NCBI GenBank assembly: GCA_016790285.1
Contig: JAEUPJ010000007.1
Span: forward strand, 1-64,000
Direction of reading: 5' to 3'
Length of the DNA stretch: 64,000 nucleotides
Source of the DNA: Roseateles sp.
Lineage (GTDB): Bacteria > Pseudomonadota > Gammaproteobacteria > Burkholderiales > Burkholderiaceae_C
The notes below the pieces were generated by a model. The model saw only the letters and a list, made by a program, of their open reading frames with translations, was not told the DNA's origin and did not search any database. Both the position numbers and the translations under genes were made by a program. Every line of letters begins with the position of its first letter. Position 1 is the first letter of the stretch. Shown here in pieces: positions 15,334 through 23,239 of this stretch.

Positions 15334-16239
15334 TCACCCCAGCGCCTGGCGAGCGCCCTCGGCCAGGGCGCGGCCGATGCGGTCCAGCAGCGCGTCACGC
15401 CCCTGCAACTGCCACTGGTGCCAGAACAAGGCCACGTCCACGCTCACGTCCGGCCGCAGCACCACCAGCTGCCCGGCCGCGACGAGCGCGCGCACCTGCA
15501 CCTCGGGCGCCACGCCCACCCCCCAGCCCATGGCTGCGGCGCGCACATAGGCCTCGCTTGACGGCACGAAGCGCTCGCGCAGCCGCGGCGCGCGCACGCC
15601 GAAGGCCTGGGACACCCATTGCGCCTGGGTGTCGTCCTTGCGGTTGAAGACGAGGAAAGGCGTGTCCGCGAAGTTGGCGGCATGCAAGCCCTCGGGCAGC
15701 TGCGCGGCCAGGAAGCCGGGGCTGGCCACCGCCACGTAGCGCATCACGCCCAGCGGCTGCACGCGGCAGCCCTGCAGCGCCTCCGCCACCGTGGACACGC
15801 AGCCCAGCACGGCGCCCTGGCGCAGGCTGTCGTGGGTGAAGTCCTGGTCATCCACCACCAGCTCCAGCCCGTAGCCTTCGCGCAACCCCTGCTGCACGAG
15901 GGCATCGAGCGCCGGCAGCACCCAGGTGGCCAGGCTGTCGGCATTGACCGCGATCGCCAGCCGCGACTGCGGGGCGAGCCGCTCGCCGAGCTCCCGGGCC
16001 ACGTCCACCCGCAGCGCCTGCAGCTGCCGGGCAAAGCGCAGCAGCACCTTGCCCGCCTCGGTCAGGCGCAGCGGGCGCGAGCGCACCACCAGTGGCTGGC
16101 CGACCTGCGCCTCCAGCGAGCGCAGCCGCTGCGAGACGGCGCTCTGCGTGATCGCCAGGCGCTGCGCGGCGCGCTCGAAGCCCTGCTCATCGGCCAGGGC
16201 CGCGAGGCAGTCCAGGGCGGCGGGATCGAACTCGTTCAT
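15334..16239 (-). CDS. argP: LysR-family regulator ArgP
   Basis: 301 residues. The N-terminal winged HTH (AAQRLAITQSAVSQRLRSLEA) is followed by a LysR effector domain. Sequence style and divergent arrangement with a LysE/ArgO exporter identify it as ArgP (IciA), which activates the exporter gene in response to arginine or lysine. The ATG at 16237-16239 matches the usual start; upstream open frame is antisense. The 73-bp divergent gap (16240-16312) should hold the ArgP site, though no clear T-N11-A palindrome was picked out by eye. Confidence 0.9.
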   Translation of the reverse strand: MNEFDPAALDCLAALADEQGFERAAQRLAITQSAVSQRLRSLEAQVGQPLVVRSRPLRLTEAGKVLLRFARQLQALRVDVARELGERLAPQSRLAIAVNADSLATWVLPALDALVQQGLREGYGLELVVDDQDFTHDSLRQGAVLGCVSTVAEALQGCRVQPLGVMRYVAVASPGFLAAQLPEGLHAANFADTPFLVFNRKDDTQAQWVSQAFGVRAPRLRERFVPSSEAYVRAAAMGWGVGVAPEVQVRALVAAGQLVVLRPDVSVDVALFWHQWQLQGRDALLDRIGRALAEGARQALG

Positions 16240-16312
16240 AAGCGCCACTAATGTACGGCGAAGAATATGAATGACGCTTCTTGAAAGCGGGGGAGCTGCG
16301 GAGAATCCGCCG

Positions 16313-16948
16313 ATGCCTGTGTCCATCCTGTCCCCGCAAGCCTCTGCCGCGTTCGCGCAGGGCTGGGCCATGGGTGCCGGCCTCATCCTGGCCATCGGCG
16401 CGCAGAACGCGCTGGTGCTGCGCCAGGGCCTGCGGCGGGAACACGTCGGCGCCGTCGTCGCGGTATGCACGCTGTCGGACTGGCTGCTGATCGCGCTGGG
16501 CGTCTTCGGCCTGGGCGCGCTCATCCAGGCCCAGCCGCTGCTGCTGGAGGCGTTTCGCTTCGGTGGCGCGGCGTTCCTGCTGGCCTACGCCGCGATGGCC
16601 GCACGCCGCGCCTGGCGGCCCCAGGCGGGCCTGCAGGCGGCGGGCCAGGCCGCGAGCCTGGGCGCCACGCTCTCAGCGGCGTTCGCCTTCACCTACCTCA
16701 ACCCCCACGTCTACCTGGACACGGTGGTGCTGCTCGGCGGCCTGGGCGCACGCCAGCCGGCGGAGCTGCGCGGCGCCTTCGCCGCCGGCGCGGCGCTGGC
16801 CTCGGCCATGTGGTTCGGGCTGCTGGGCTTCGGCGCGGCGGCCGTGGCCCCGAAGCTGCAGAGCCCTGCCACGTGGCGGGTCGTCGATGCCCTTGTCGCT
16901 TTGCTGATGACGGCCCTGGGTTTACAACTCCTCCTCCAACCCCTCTAA
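16313..16948 (+). CDS. argO: LysE/ArgO-family amino-acid exporter
   Basis: 211 residues with about six membrane segments. The family signature GAGLILAIGAQNALVLRQG is near the N-terminus, and TYLNPHVYLDTVVLLG forms the second conserved block (Asn-Pro-His). It exports basic amino acids from the cytosol. The ATG at 16313 follows CGGAGAA by about 8 bases. It diverges from argP, as in the classical argP-argO pair. A D-amino-acid dehydrogenase gene follows 17 bp later in the same direction, suggesting a shared amino-acid role. Confidence 0.9.
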   Translation: MPVSILSPQASAAFAQGWAMGAGLILAIGAQNALVLRQGLRREHVGAVVAVCTLSDWLLIALGVFGLGALIQAQPLLLEAFRFGGAAFLLAYAAMAARRAWRPQAGLQAAGQAASLGATLSAAFAFTYLNPHVYLDTVVLLGGLGARQPAELRGAFAAGAALASAMWFGLLGFGAAAVAPKLQSPATWRVVDALVALLMTALGLQLLLQPL

Positions 16949-16965
16949 GAACTCGAAGGAAAGCC

Positions 16966-18240
16966 ATGAAGATCGTCGTTCTCGGCGCCGGCATCATCGG
17001 CATCGCCACCGCCTGGTACCTGCTGGACGAAGGGCACGACGTCATCGTCGTGGACCGCCAGCCCGACGCCGCGCTGGAGACGAGCTTCGCCAATGGCGCG
17101 CAGATCTCCGTGAGCTTCTGCGAACCCTGGGCCAACGCCGGCGCGCCGTTCAAGGTGGCGAAGTGGCTGCTGCGCGACGACTCGCCGCTGCTGTTCCGCC
17201 CGCGGCTGGACCCCAACCAGTGGCGCTGGGGCCTGGCCTTCCTGATGCAGTGCACGAACGCCGCCTTTGAGCGCAACGTGGAGGAGCTGGTGCAGCTGGG
17301 CCGCTACTCGCACGAGTCGCTCAAGGACCTGGTCACGCGCACGGGCATCGAGTACGACCGCCTGGAGCGCGGCATCCTGCACTTCTTCTCCAGCCAGGCC
17401 GACTTCGACAACGGCGCGGCCGGCGCCGAGATCATGCGCCGCCACGGCGTGGACCGCCGGGTGCTCAACCGCGAGGAGGTGCTGAAGGTGGAGCCGGCGC
17501 TGGCCGCGTTCGGCCCCAAGGTCTTCGGCGGCACCTTCACGCCCAGCGACGAAAGTGGCGACGCCAAGGTCTTCACGCAAAAGCTCGCCCGGCTGTGTGC
17601 CGAGCGGGGTGCGCAGTTCCTGTACGAGCACGACATCCTCGGCCTGCAGCGCGTGGGCGACGGCATCGAGTCGGTGCAGATCGCCCACGTGCGCACCGGC
17701 GAGCGCAAGACGCTCAAGGCCGACGCCTTCGTGGCCGCCATGGGCTCCTATACGCCGGCCCTGGTGCAGCCCCTGGGCGAGTGCCTGAACATCTACCCCG
17801 CCAAGGGCTACTCGGCCACGCTGCGCCTGAAGAAGCCCGAGGCTGCCAGCGTCGTGAGCCTGCTGGACGACACGCGCAAGATCGCGATCTCGCGCCTGGG
17901 CGACCACATCCGCATCGCCGGCACGGCCGAGCTGTCGGGGTTCGACCTGAACCTGGACTCGCCCACCGCCAAGGTGCGCTGCGCGGCGCTGGTGCGGCGC
18001 TACGAGGAGCTCTTCCCCGGCGTGGCGGACACGAGCGAACCCAACTACTGGACGGGCCTGCGCCCGAGCACGCCCACCAACATCCCCTACATCGGCCGCA
18101 GCAAGGCGGCGCGCAACCTGTGGCTCAACGCCGGCCACGGCACGCTCGGGTGGACGCACGGCGCGGGCTCGGGCCGCGCGGTGGCCGAGCTCATCGCCGG
18201 GCGCAAGCCGGCGATGGCCTTCAACTGCTACAACGCCTGA
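16966..18240 (+). CDS. dadA: D-amino acid dehydrogenase small subunit
   Basis: 424 residues. The N-terminal FAD-binding Rossmann motif is VVLGAGIIGIATAWYL, with the acidic end VVDRQ. NGAQISVSFCEPWANAG is diagnostic for DadA, and the C-terminal LRPSTPTNIPYIGRS and NAGHGTLGWTHGAGSGR close the FAD fold. It oxidises D-amino acids to keto acids at the inner membrane, passing electrons to quinone. The start follows GAAGGAAAGCC. It ends immediately before the convergent prsT stop (18240/18241, no gap). It may be co-transcribed with argO. Confidence 0.93.
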   Translation: MKIVVLGAGIIGIATAWYLLDEGHDVIVVDRQPDAALETSFANGAQISVSFCEPWANAGAPFKVAKWLLRDDSPLLFRPRLDPNQWRWGLAFLMQCTNAAFERNVEELVQLGRYSHESLKDLVTRTGIEYDRLERGILHFFSSQADFDNGAAGAEIMRRHGVDRRVLNREEVLKVEPALAAFGPKVFGGTFTPSDESGDAKVFTQKLARLCAERGAQFLYEHDILGLQRVGDGIESVQIAHVRTGERKTLKADAFVAAMGSYTPALVQPLGECLNIYPAKGYSATLRLKKPEAASVVSLLDDTRKIAISRLGDHIRIAGTAELSGFDLNLDSPTAKVRCAALVRRYEELFPGVADTSEPNYWTGLRPSTPTNIPYIGRSKAARNLWLNAGHGTLGWTHGAGSGRAVAELIAGRKPAMAFNCYNA

Positions 18241-21027
18241 TCAGAGCGTCTTGAGCAGCGCCTGCACCTGGGCGTGCTGCGGGAACTTGGTGCCGAGCTT
18301 GGCCAGCCCTTCGAGTTCGGCCTTGGCGCCGGGCTTGTCGCCCGACTGCAGCAGGATCTCCGCAAGGTTGAAGCGGTAGGACGGCTGCTCCGGCTGCTCG
18401 CTGACGAGCTGGCGCAGCTGGCTGATGGCCTTGCCGTATTCCTTCTCGTTGGCGAGCACCGTGGCGTAGGTGTCGCGCAGCGCGGCGTACTCGGGGTTGA
18501 TCTTGAGGCCGCGCTCGGCGAGGTCGCGCGCACCGGGCTTGCCCAGGCGGCTCCTCAGCCAGGCCACGTTGTTGATGACGGGCAGCGCCTCGGGGCTGCG
18601 CTTGAGCATGGCCTCGTAGCGCTGCAGCGCCGGCTCGAACTCGCCGCGCGACAGCAGCACGTCGGCGGTGGCGCTCGCGAAGGCGGTGTCCTTCGGGTGG
18701 GCGGCCAGCCACTGCGTCTCGAACGCCAGCGCCTCGTCGCGCTTCTTGTTCAGCAACAGGGCCGTGAAGAGGCGCTGCGGGGCGTCGTTGGGGTCGCGCA
18801 GGGCCGCGGCCTTGCGCAGCAGCGCGATGGCGGCGTCGCTGCGGCCCCGCCCTTGCTCCAGCTCGGCCTCGGCGATCAGGCCGTAGGCTTCGTCGGGGTA
18901 CTTCTTCTGGCGCTCGTGCAGGGCCGCCAGGCCTTCCTCGATGCGACCCTGGCGCAAGGCGAGCTGGATGAGCAGGCGCTGCGAGACGACCGACGTCGGC
19001 TCCGCCTCCAGCGCGCGCTTGATCTCGCGCTCGGCGCCCGCGTAGTCCTTCTCGATGTAGCGCAGCTGCCCGAGGCCCAGCCAGCCGGAGGCGCGCGCGG
19101 GCGCCAGCACGGTGAGCCGGGTGTAGGTCTTGGCCGCCTGGGCCCGGTCGTTGACCGCGAGCTGGGTGCGCGCCAGGCGCTCCATCAGGTCGGGGTTCTG
19201 CGGCATCGCGGCAGACGCCTCCTGCGCGGCCTGCGAAGCCTTGGCCGTGTCGCCCATGCGCAGGTAGTGGTCGATCAGCGCCACGCGCAGCGAGGCTTCG
19301 GTCGGCTCCTCGCGCACGCCGGTGCTCAGCACCTCGGTCACGCGCTCGGCAGGCGCGCGCGTCTGCACCAGCAGGTCGGCCAGGGCCAGGCGCGCCTGGC
19401 TGGCGTGCTGCTGGCTGCCCACGAAGGCTTCGAGCCGCTTGACGCCGGCCTCGCCACGCCCGCCCTGCAGGTCCAGCGCCACCAGGCCCAGCACGGCCGG
19501 CAGGTAGCCGGCATCGGCCTTGAGCGCCGCCTCGAAGGCCGTCTGCGCCGCGGCGTTGTCCTTGCGGGCGAGGTGGATGCGCCCGCGCAGCCCGTCGGGC
19601 ACGGGGCTGCCCTTCATCTTGGGCGCCAGCTTGTCCAGCGCGGCGAGCGCCGCGGGCAGCTCGTTGCGGCGCATCAGCGAGTTGATCAGCATCAGGTCGT
19701 AGTTGCTACCGCCGTCCTTGGCCGCCAGCTCGCGCAGCTGGCCAACGGCCGCGTCGGCCTTGGCGCGGTTGGCGCCGCCCGGGCCGGCGTCGTCACGCGC
19801 GATGGCCGACAGCGCCAGCGCCGCAGCCGTCTTGGTGTCGTCCGGCCGCAGCTTGGCGGCCGCGCCGAAGGCCTTGTCGGCCGCCTCGAAATTGCCCTGC
19901 ATCAGCTGCGCCTTGCCGGCGAGCAGCAGGGTTTCGGCGTCGGCCTTGCCCGATTCGAGCAGGGGGCGCAGGGTTTCCAGCGTCTTGGCCGGCGCGCGGC
20001 GCTGCAGCTGCAGCCCCGCGAACTGCCGGCGCAGCGCCAGGTCCTCGGGCGCGAGCTTGAGGGCCTGGTTGAGCAGGTTCTCGGCCTCGGCCAGTTCACC
20101 GAGCTGCTGGTGCGCGCCCGAGGCGAGCCGCAGCAGCGGCAGGAAGTTGGGCATCGCCTTGACCAGCGGCAGGGCCAGGTCGCGCGCCTTGGTGGGGTCG
20201 TTCTTGGCCAGCGCCAGCTGCGCCTGCAGGAAGCGGCCCTGGGGCTTCTTGGCCAGGGGCGGCGGCATGTCGTCCACCAGCTTGGTGGCGGCATCCAGGT
20301 CCTTGCGGCCGAACGCCATGCGCAGCAGCAGGGAGCGGGCGTCGTAGGAGTTCGGGTCCAGGGCCAGCACGCTGTTGAGCAGCGGCTGGGCCTCGTCGAG
20401 CTTGCCGCGTGCCAGCAGGACCTCGGCCTTGAGCTGCAGGGCGTTGACGGCCTTGGGGTTCTTCAGCAGCAGCTCGTCGAGCTGCGCGAGCGCCTCGTCG
20501 GGCATGTTGGAGGCCAGCTTGACCCGGGCGCTGACGAGCACGGCCTCTTCCGAATCGGGCTTGAGCTGCAGCGCACGGGTGGATGCGGCCTTGGCCTCCG
20601 TGAGGTTGCCTTGGGCCAGGTAGGCCAGGGACAGGTACTGCTGCAGCCGCGACATCGCCACCGGGTCGGCCAGGCTCTGGTCGCTGAACTCGCCGATCAC
20701 CTTGCGCGACTGGCCCGAATTGAGCAGCGCCTCGGCCAGCAGCGGCGCGAGCTCGTCGCGCGGCGCACCGAGCTCCCAGGCGCGGCGCAGCTCGATCTCG
20801 GCGCCGGCCATGTCGCCGGCCTCCAGCAGCGCCTTGCCCAGCAGGTGGCGGGCCTGAGCGTTCTCGGGGCTTTGCTGCAGCAGGTTCTTCAGCTCGATGA
20901 CCGCCCCGCCGTTGTCCTTTTGCTCCATGCGCTTTTGCGCGGCGGCAAGCAGGTCCTGCTCGGATTTCTGGCCACAGGCCGCCAGGGCGGCCAGCATGAT
21001 GAGGGCGAGAGCGCGGCTCGATTTCAT
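18241..21027 (-). CDS. prsT: PrsT-type TPR lipoprotein (PEP-CTERM/exosortase-associated)
   Basis: 928 residues. The lipoprotein signal has lipobox LAAC at residues 15-18. The mature protein is an almost continuous array of tetratricopeptide repeats; the first, AVIELKNLLQQSPENAQARHLLG, is characteristic of the PrsT family found with PEP-CTERM/exosortase loci. It is probably an outer-membrane-anchored periplasmic scaffold for exopolysaccharide or protein sorting. No exosortase, PEP-CTERM protein or polysaccharide genes were seen in this window, so the copy is isolated. It diverges from yegD. Confidence 0.85.
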   Translation of the reverse strand: MKSSRALALIMLAALAACGQKSEQDLLAAAQKRMEQKDNGGAVIELKNLLQQSPENAQARHLLGKALLEAGDMAGAEIELRRAWELGAPRDELAPLLAEALLNSGQSRKVIGEFSDQSLADPVAMSRLQQYLSLAYLAQGNLTEAKAASTRALQLKPDSEEAVLVSARVKLASNMPDEALAQLDELLLKNPKAVNALQLKAEVLLARGKLDEAQPLLNSVLALDPNSYDARSLLLRMAFGRKDLDAATKLVDDMPPPLAKKPQGRFLQAQLALAKNDPTKARDLALPLVKAMPNFLPLLRLASGAHQQLGELAEAENLLNQALKLAPEDLALRRQFAGLQLQRRAPAKTLETLRPLLESGKADAETLLLAGKAQLMQGNFEAADKAFGAAAKLRPDDTKTAAALALSAIARDDAGPGGANRAKADAAVGQLRELAAKDGGSNYDLMLINSLMRRNELPAALAALDKLAPKMKGSPVPDGLRGRIHLARKDNAAAQTAFEAALKADAGYLPAVLGLVALDLQGGRGEAGVKRLEAFVGSQQHASQARLALADLLVQTRAPAERVTEVLSTGVREEPTEASLRVALIDHYLRMGDTAKASQAAQEASAAMPQNPDLMERLARTQLAVNDRAQAAKTYTRLTVLAPARASGWLGLGQLRYIEKDYAGAEREIKRALEAEPTSVVSQRLLIQLALRQGRIEEGLAALHERQKKYPDEAYGLIAEAELEQGRGRSDAAIALLRKAAALRDPNDAPQRLFTALLLNKKRDEALAFETQWLAAHPKDTAFASATADVLLSRGEFEPALQRYEAMLKRSPEALPVINNVAWLRSRLGKPGARDLAERGLKINPEYAALRDTYATVLANEKEYGKAISQLRQLVSEQPEQPSYRFNLAEILLQSGDKPGAKAELEGLAKLGTKFPQHAQVQALLKTL

Positions 21028-21041
21028 GGGTTCTCCTTGTC

Positions 21042-21071
21042 GGCGCGGATTGTGTTCCTAGAATCCGCGCC
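21042..21071. promoter_or_regulatory. 10-bp perfect inverted repeat between prsT and yegD
   Basis: GGCGCGGATT (21042-21051) and AATCCGCGCC (21062-21071) flank a 10-base centre containing CCTAG. A -10-like TAGAAT (21059-21064) for yegD overlaps the right arm. Its position in the 79-bp divergent gap suggests an operator, but it could also be an RNA stem in either leader. Confidence 0.45.
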
Positions 21072-21106
21072 CCTTCTCAGGTCCGGCCCCAGGGCCGGTA
21101 ATTTGC

Positions 21107-22393
21107 ATGATTGCCCCACCCCCTTTCTGCGCGATTGACTTCGGCACGTCGAACTCTGCCGTGGCCGTGCCGGATGCGGCCGGCCAGATGCAGCTCGTGG
21201 ACCTGGAGCCCGGCCAGCGCACCATGCCCACGGCCGTTTTCTACTTCACCGAGGGCACCCACGACGCCGACGGGCCGCCGCGGGCCTTCGGGCGCGCCGC
21301 CGTGGCAGCCTATGTGGAAGGCCATGACGGCCGGTTGATGCGCTCGATGAAGAGCATCCTCGGCTCGGCCCTGATCGACCAGACCACGGACGTCGGCGGC
21401 GGGCGCGGCGCCAAGTACTCCGACATCGTGGCCGGCTACCTCAAGCGGCTGCGCCGCCTGGCCGGCGAGCCCGAGCGCGTCGTGCTGGGCCGCCCCGTGT
21501 TCTTCGTGGACGGCGAGCCCGAGCGTGACGCCGCCGCCCAGGCGCAGCTCGCCGCCTGCGCCCGCGCGGTGGGCTTCGCGGACGTGCAGTTCCAGTTCGA
21601 GCCCATCGCGGCCGCCTTCGACTTCGAGCAGCAGGCCATCCGCGAGGGCCGCGGCGAGCAGATCGTGCTGGTGGCCGACATCGGCGGCGGCACGAGCGAC
21701 TTCTCCATCGTGCGCGTGGGCCCCGAGCGGGCCGAGCGCCTGGCCCGGCGCGACGACATCCTGGCCAGCCACGGCGTGCACATCGCCGGCACCGACTTCG
21801 ACCGCCACATCGAGCTGGCCGGCATCCTGCAGGCCTTCGGCTACCGCGCCACGGGCCCGAGCGGCCGCGAGGTGCCCAGCGGCCTGTACTTCGACCTCGC
21901 GACCTGGCACCTGATCAACACCTGCTATGCGCCGCTGCGCGTGGCCGAGTGGCGCGGCATGAAGAGCTGGTTCAGCGACGTGCGCCAGCACGCCCGCTTG
22001 ATGACGGTGCTGGAGGAGCGCCTGGGCCACGAGCTGGCCGCGCGCGCTGAAGGGGCCAAGATCGCCATCTCCGGCGGCGCGGACACGACGGTGGACCTCG
22101 GCCACGTCGAGCGCGGCCTGACGCTGCCACTGAGCGAAAAGACGGCGGTGGACGCGCTGCGCAGCGACCTGGACCGCATCATCGCCACGGCCCACGAGAC
22201 CGTGGCGCTGGCGGGCCTGCAGCCCGGGCAGATCGACGCCCTCTACTTCACCGGCGGCTCCACGGGGCTGCGCCTGCTGGTGGACGGCATGGCCGCGGGC
22301 TTCCCGCAGGCCGCGCGCGTCACCGGCGACCGGTTTGCTTCGGTCGCGACGGGCCTGGGCCTGCACGCCCGGCGCCTGTTTTCCGGTCATTGA
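21107..22393 (+). CDS. yegD: Hsp70-family protein, YegD-like
   Basis: 428 residues. The actin-like ATPase motifs of Hsp70 are present: IDFGTSNSAVAVP (phosphate 1), VADIGGGTSDFSI (phosphate 2) and YFTGGSTGLRLLV (adenosine). The C-terminal substrate-binding domain of DnaK is absent, as in YegD. It has no sign of secretion, so it is cytosolic. Clients are unknown. Its last 74 bp overlap the end of the convergent UPF0149 gene. Confidence 0.88.
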   Translation: MIAPPPFCAIDFGTSNSAVAVPDAAGQMQLVDLEPGQRTMPTAVFYFTEGTHDADGPPRAFGRAAVAAYVEGHDGRLMRSMKSILGSALIDQTTDVGGGRGAKYSDIVAGYLKRLRRLAGEPERVVLGRPVFFVDGEPERDAAAQAQLAACARAVGFADVQFQFEPIAAAFDFEQQAIREGRGEQIVLVADIGGGTSDFSIVRVGPERAERLARRDDILASHGVHIAGTDFDRHIELAGILQAFGYRATGPSGREVPSGLYFDLATWHLINTCYAPLRVAEWRGMKSWFSDVRQHARLMTVLEERLGHELAARAEGAKIAISGGADTTVDLGHVERGLTLPLSEKTAVDALRSDLDRIIATAHETVALAGLQPGQIDALYFTGGSTGLRLLVDGMAAGFPQAARVTGDRFASVATGLGLHARRLFSGH

Positions 22394-23042
22394 GGCGGGC
22401 ATTGAGCCGGTCATTGCCCGGCCCGCGCCCGGGCTGGCCCGCGCCGGGACGCAGCGGCCGCGAGACATCGGCCAGCATCAGCACGGCGCTCACCAGCCCC
22501 TCCACCGCCTCCTCCAGGTCGGCCGGCGGCTCCAGCGACTCGATCTCCTCCAGCAGCGCGTCGGCGTCCTCCAGGTCGTCCGGGTCCAGGTGGAGGTAGA
22601 TGGCCGCCAGCGGCTCGAGCAGCGGCTCCTCGGGCAGCTTCATCAGGGCCGGGTGGGCGTCCAGCGCATGGGCGAAGCCGGCCACCCAGGGCAGCACGGT
22701 CTCGCTCGGGTCGTCGCTCTCGTCGAGCTCGAAGACCCAGGGGTCGAACCACTGCCGCCCGGCGATGGCGACGTTCAGCTCCTTGTGGCGGCGGCGCAGC
22801 AGCGCCAGCAAGTCGTCGTCGACCCGGCCCGGCGTGGGCCGGCCCTCGGTGTCCAGCACGGGCGGCAACCAGGCCGCCAGTGGCACCGGCTCGGGCTGCA
22901 GCAGCACGCCGCAGAGGTAGCCGTCGACCATGCTGACGTCCAGCGGCTCCAGCGGCGCCGGCAGCGCGTCCAGCAGCGCCTGCAGGCGATCGAGGTCGGC
23001 CTCGGACAGGGATTCGGGCGGGCGGTGCGGGGCTTGGGGCAT
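22320..23042 (-). CDS. UPF0149 (YecA/YgfB-like) family protein
   Basis: 240 residues. The body (about 15-190) has the family pattern LDVSMVDGYLCGVLLQPEP, WFDPWVFEL and WVAGFAHALDAHP, with an acidic late region. The last ~40 residues are basic and low-complexity and run antisense to the 3' end of yegD for 74 bp. That tail may be a recent extension after loss of an earlier stop. No C-terminal SEC-C zinc motif is present. Function of the family is largely unknown. Confidence 0.78.
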   Translation of the reverse strand: MPQAPHRPPESLSEADLDRLQALLDALPAPLEPLDVSMVDGYLCGVLLQPEPVPLAAWLPPVLDTEGRPTPGRVDDDLLALLRRRHKELNVAIAGRQWFDPWVFELDESDDPSETVLPWVAGFAHALDAHPALMKLPEEPLLEPLAAIYLHLDPDDLEDADALLEEIESLEPPADLEEAVEGLVSAVLMLADVSRPLRPGAGQPGRGPGNDRLNARLNDRKTGAGRAGPGPSRPKQTGRR

Positions 23043-23178
23043 GGCGGGATTATCGGCAGACCGCCGTAAATATTGCCCACCGCCGCCGCGAGGCCCGGCC
23101 TACAGTCATTCATCCCAACGACGCCCTCGACCCCGAGGGCTTCACGACCCGGCAGCTTGCTGACCGGGTCTTTTTTTT
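23043..23178 (+). ncRNA. Candidate small RNA ending in a strong orphan terminator
   Basis: No plus-strand gene ends here (yegD stops 650 bp upstream), yet a textbook terminator points rightward. Upstream of it lies a second hairpin, GCCCTCG-ACCC-CGAGGGC (23123-23140). A short transcript starting between about 23043 and 23110 would contain two stem-loops and a U-tail, the form of a small regulatory RNA. No convincing promoter was found by eye. No Rfam family is claimed. Confidence 0.4.
23146..23178 (+). terminator. Intrinsic terminator with eight T
   Basis: GACCCGG-CAGC-TT-GCTG-A-CCGGGTC folds into an 11-bp stem with a single bulged A and is followed by TTTTTTTT (23171-23178). It reads on the plus strand only; the opposite strand lacks a T-run after the stem. 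Confidence 0.85.
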
Positions 23179-23239
23179 GTGTCTGTCGTGGGGGCGCCTC
23201 GCGAGGCTCGCGCGCCTTCAGGTCGGTCGCAACGACAGC

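Noticed and set aside
18274-21138. A 954-codon plus-strand open frame opposite prsT
   Set aside because: It is antisense to a clear TPR lipoprotein, has a skewed composition and no motif; GC-rich DNA makes such long antisense frames common.
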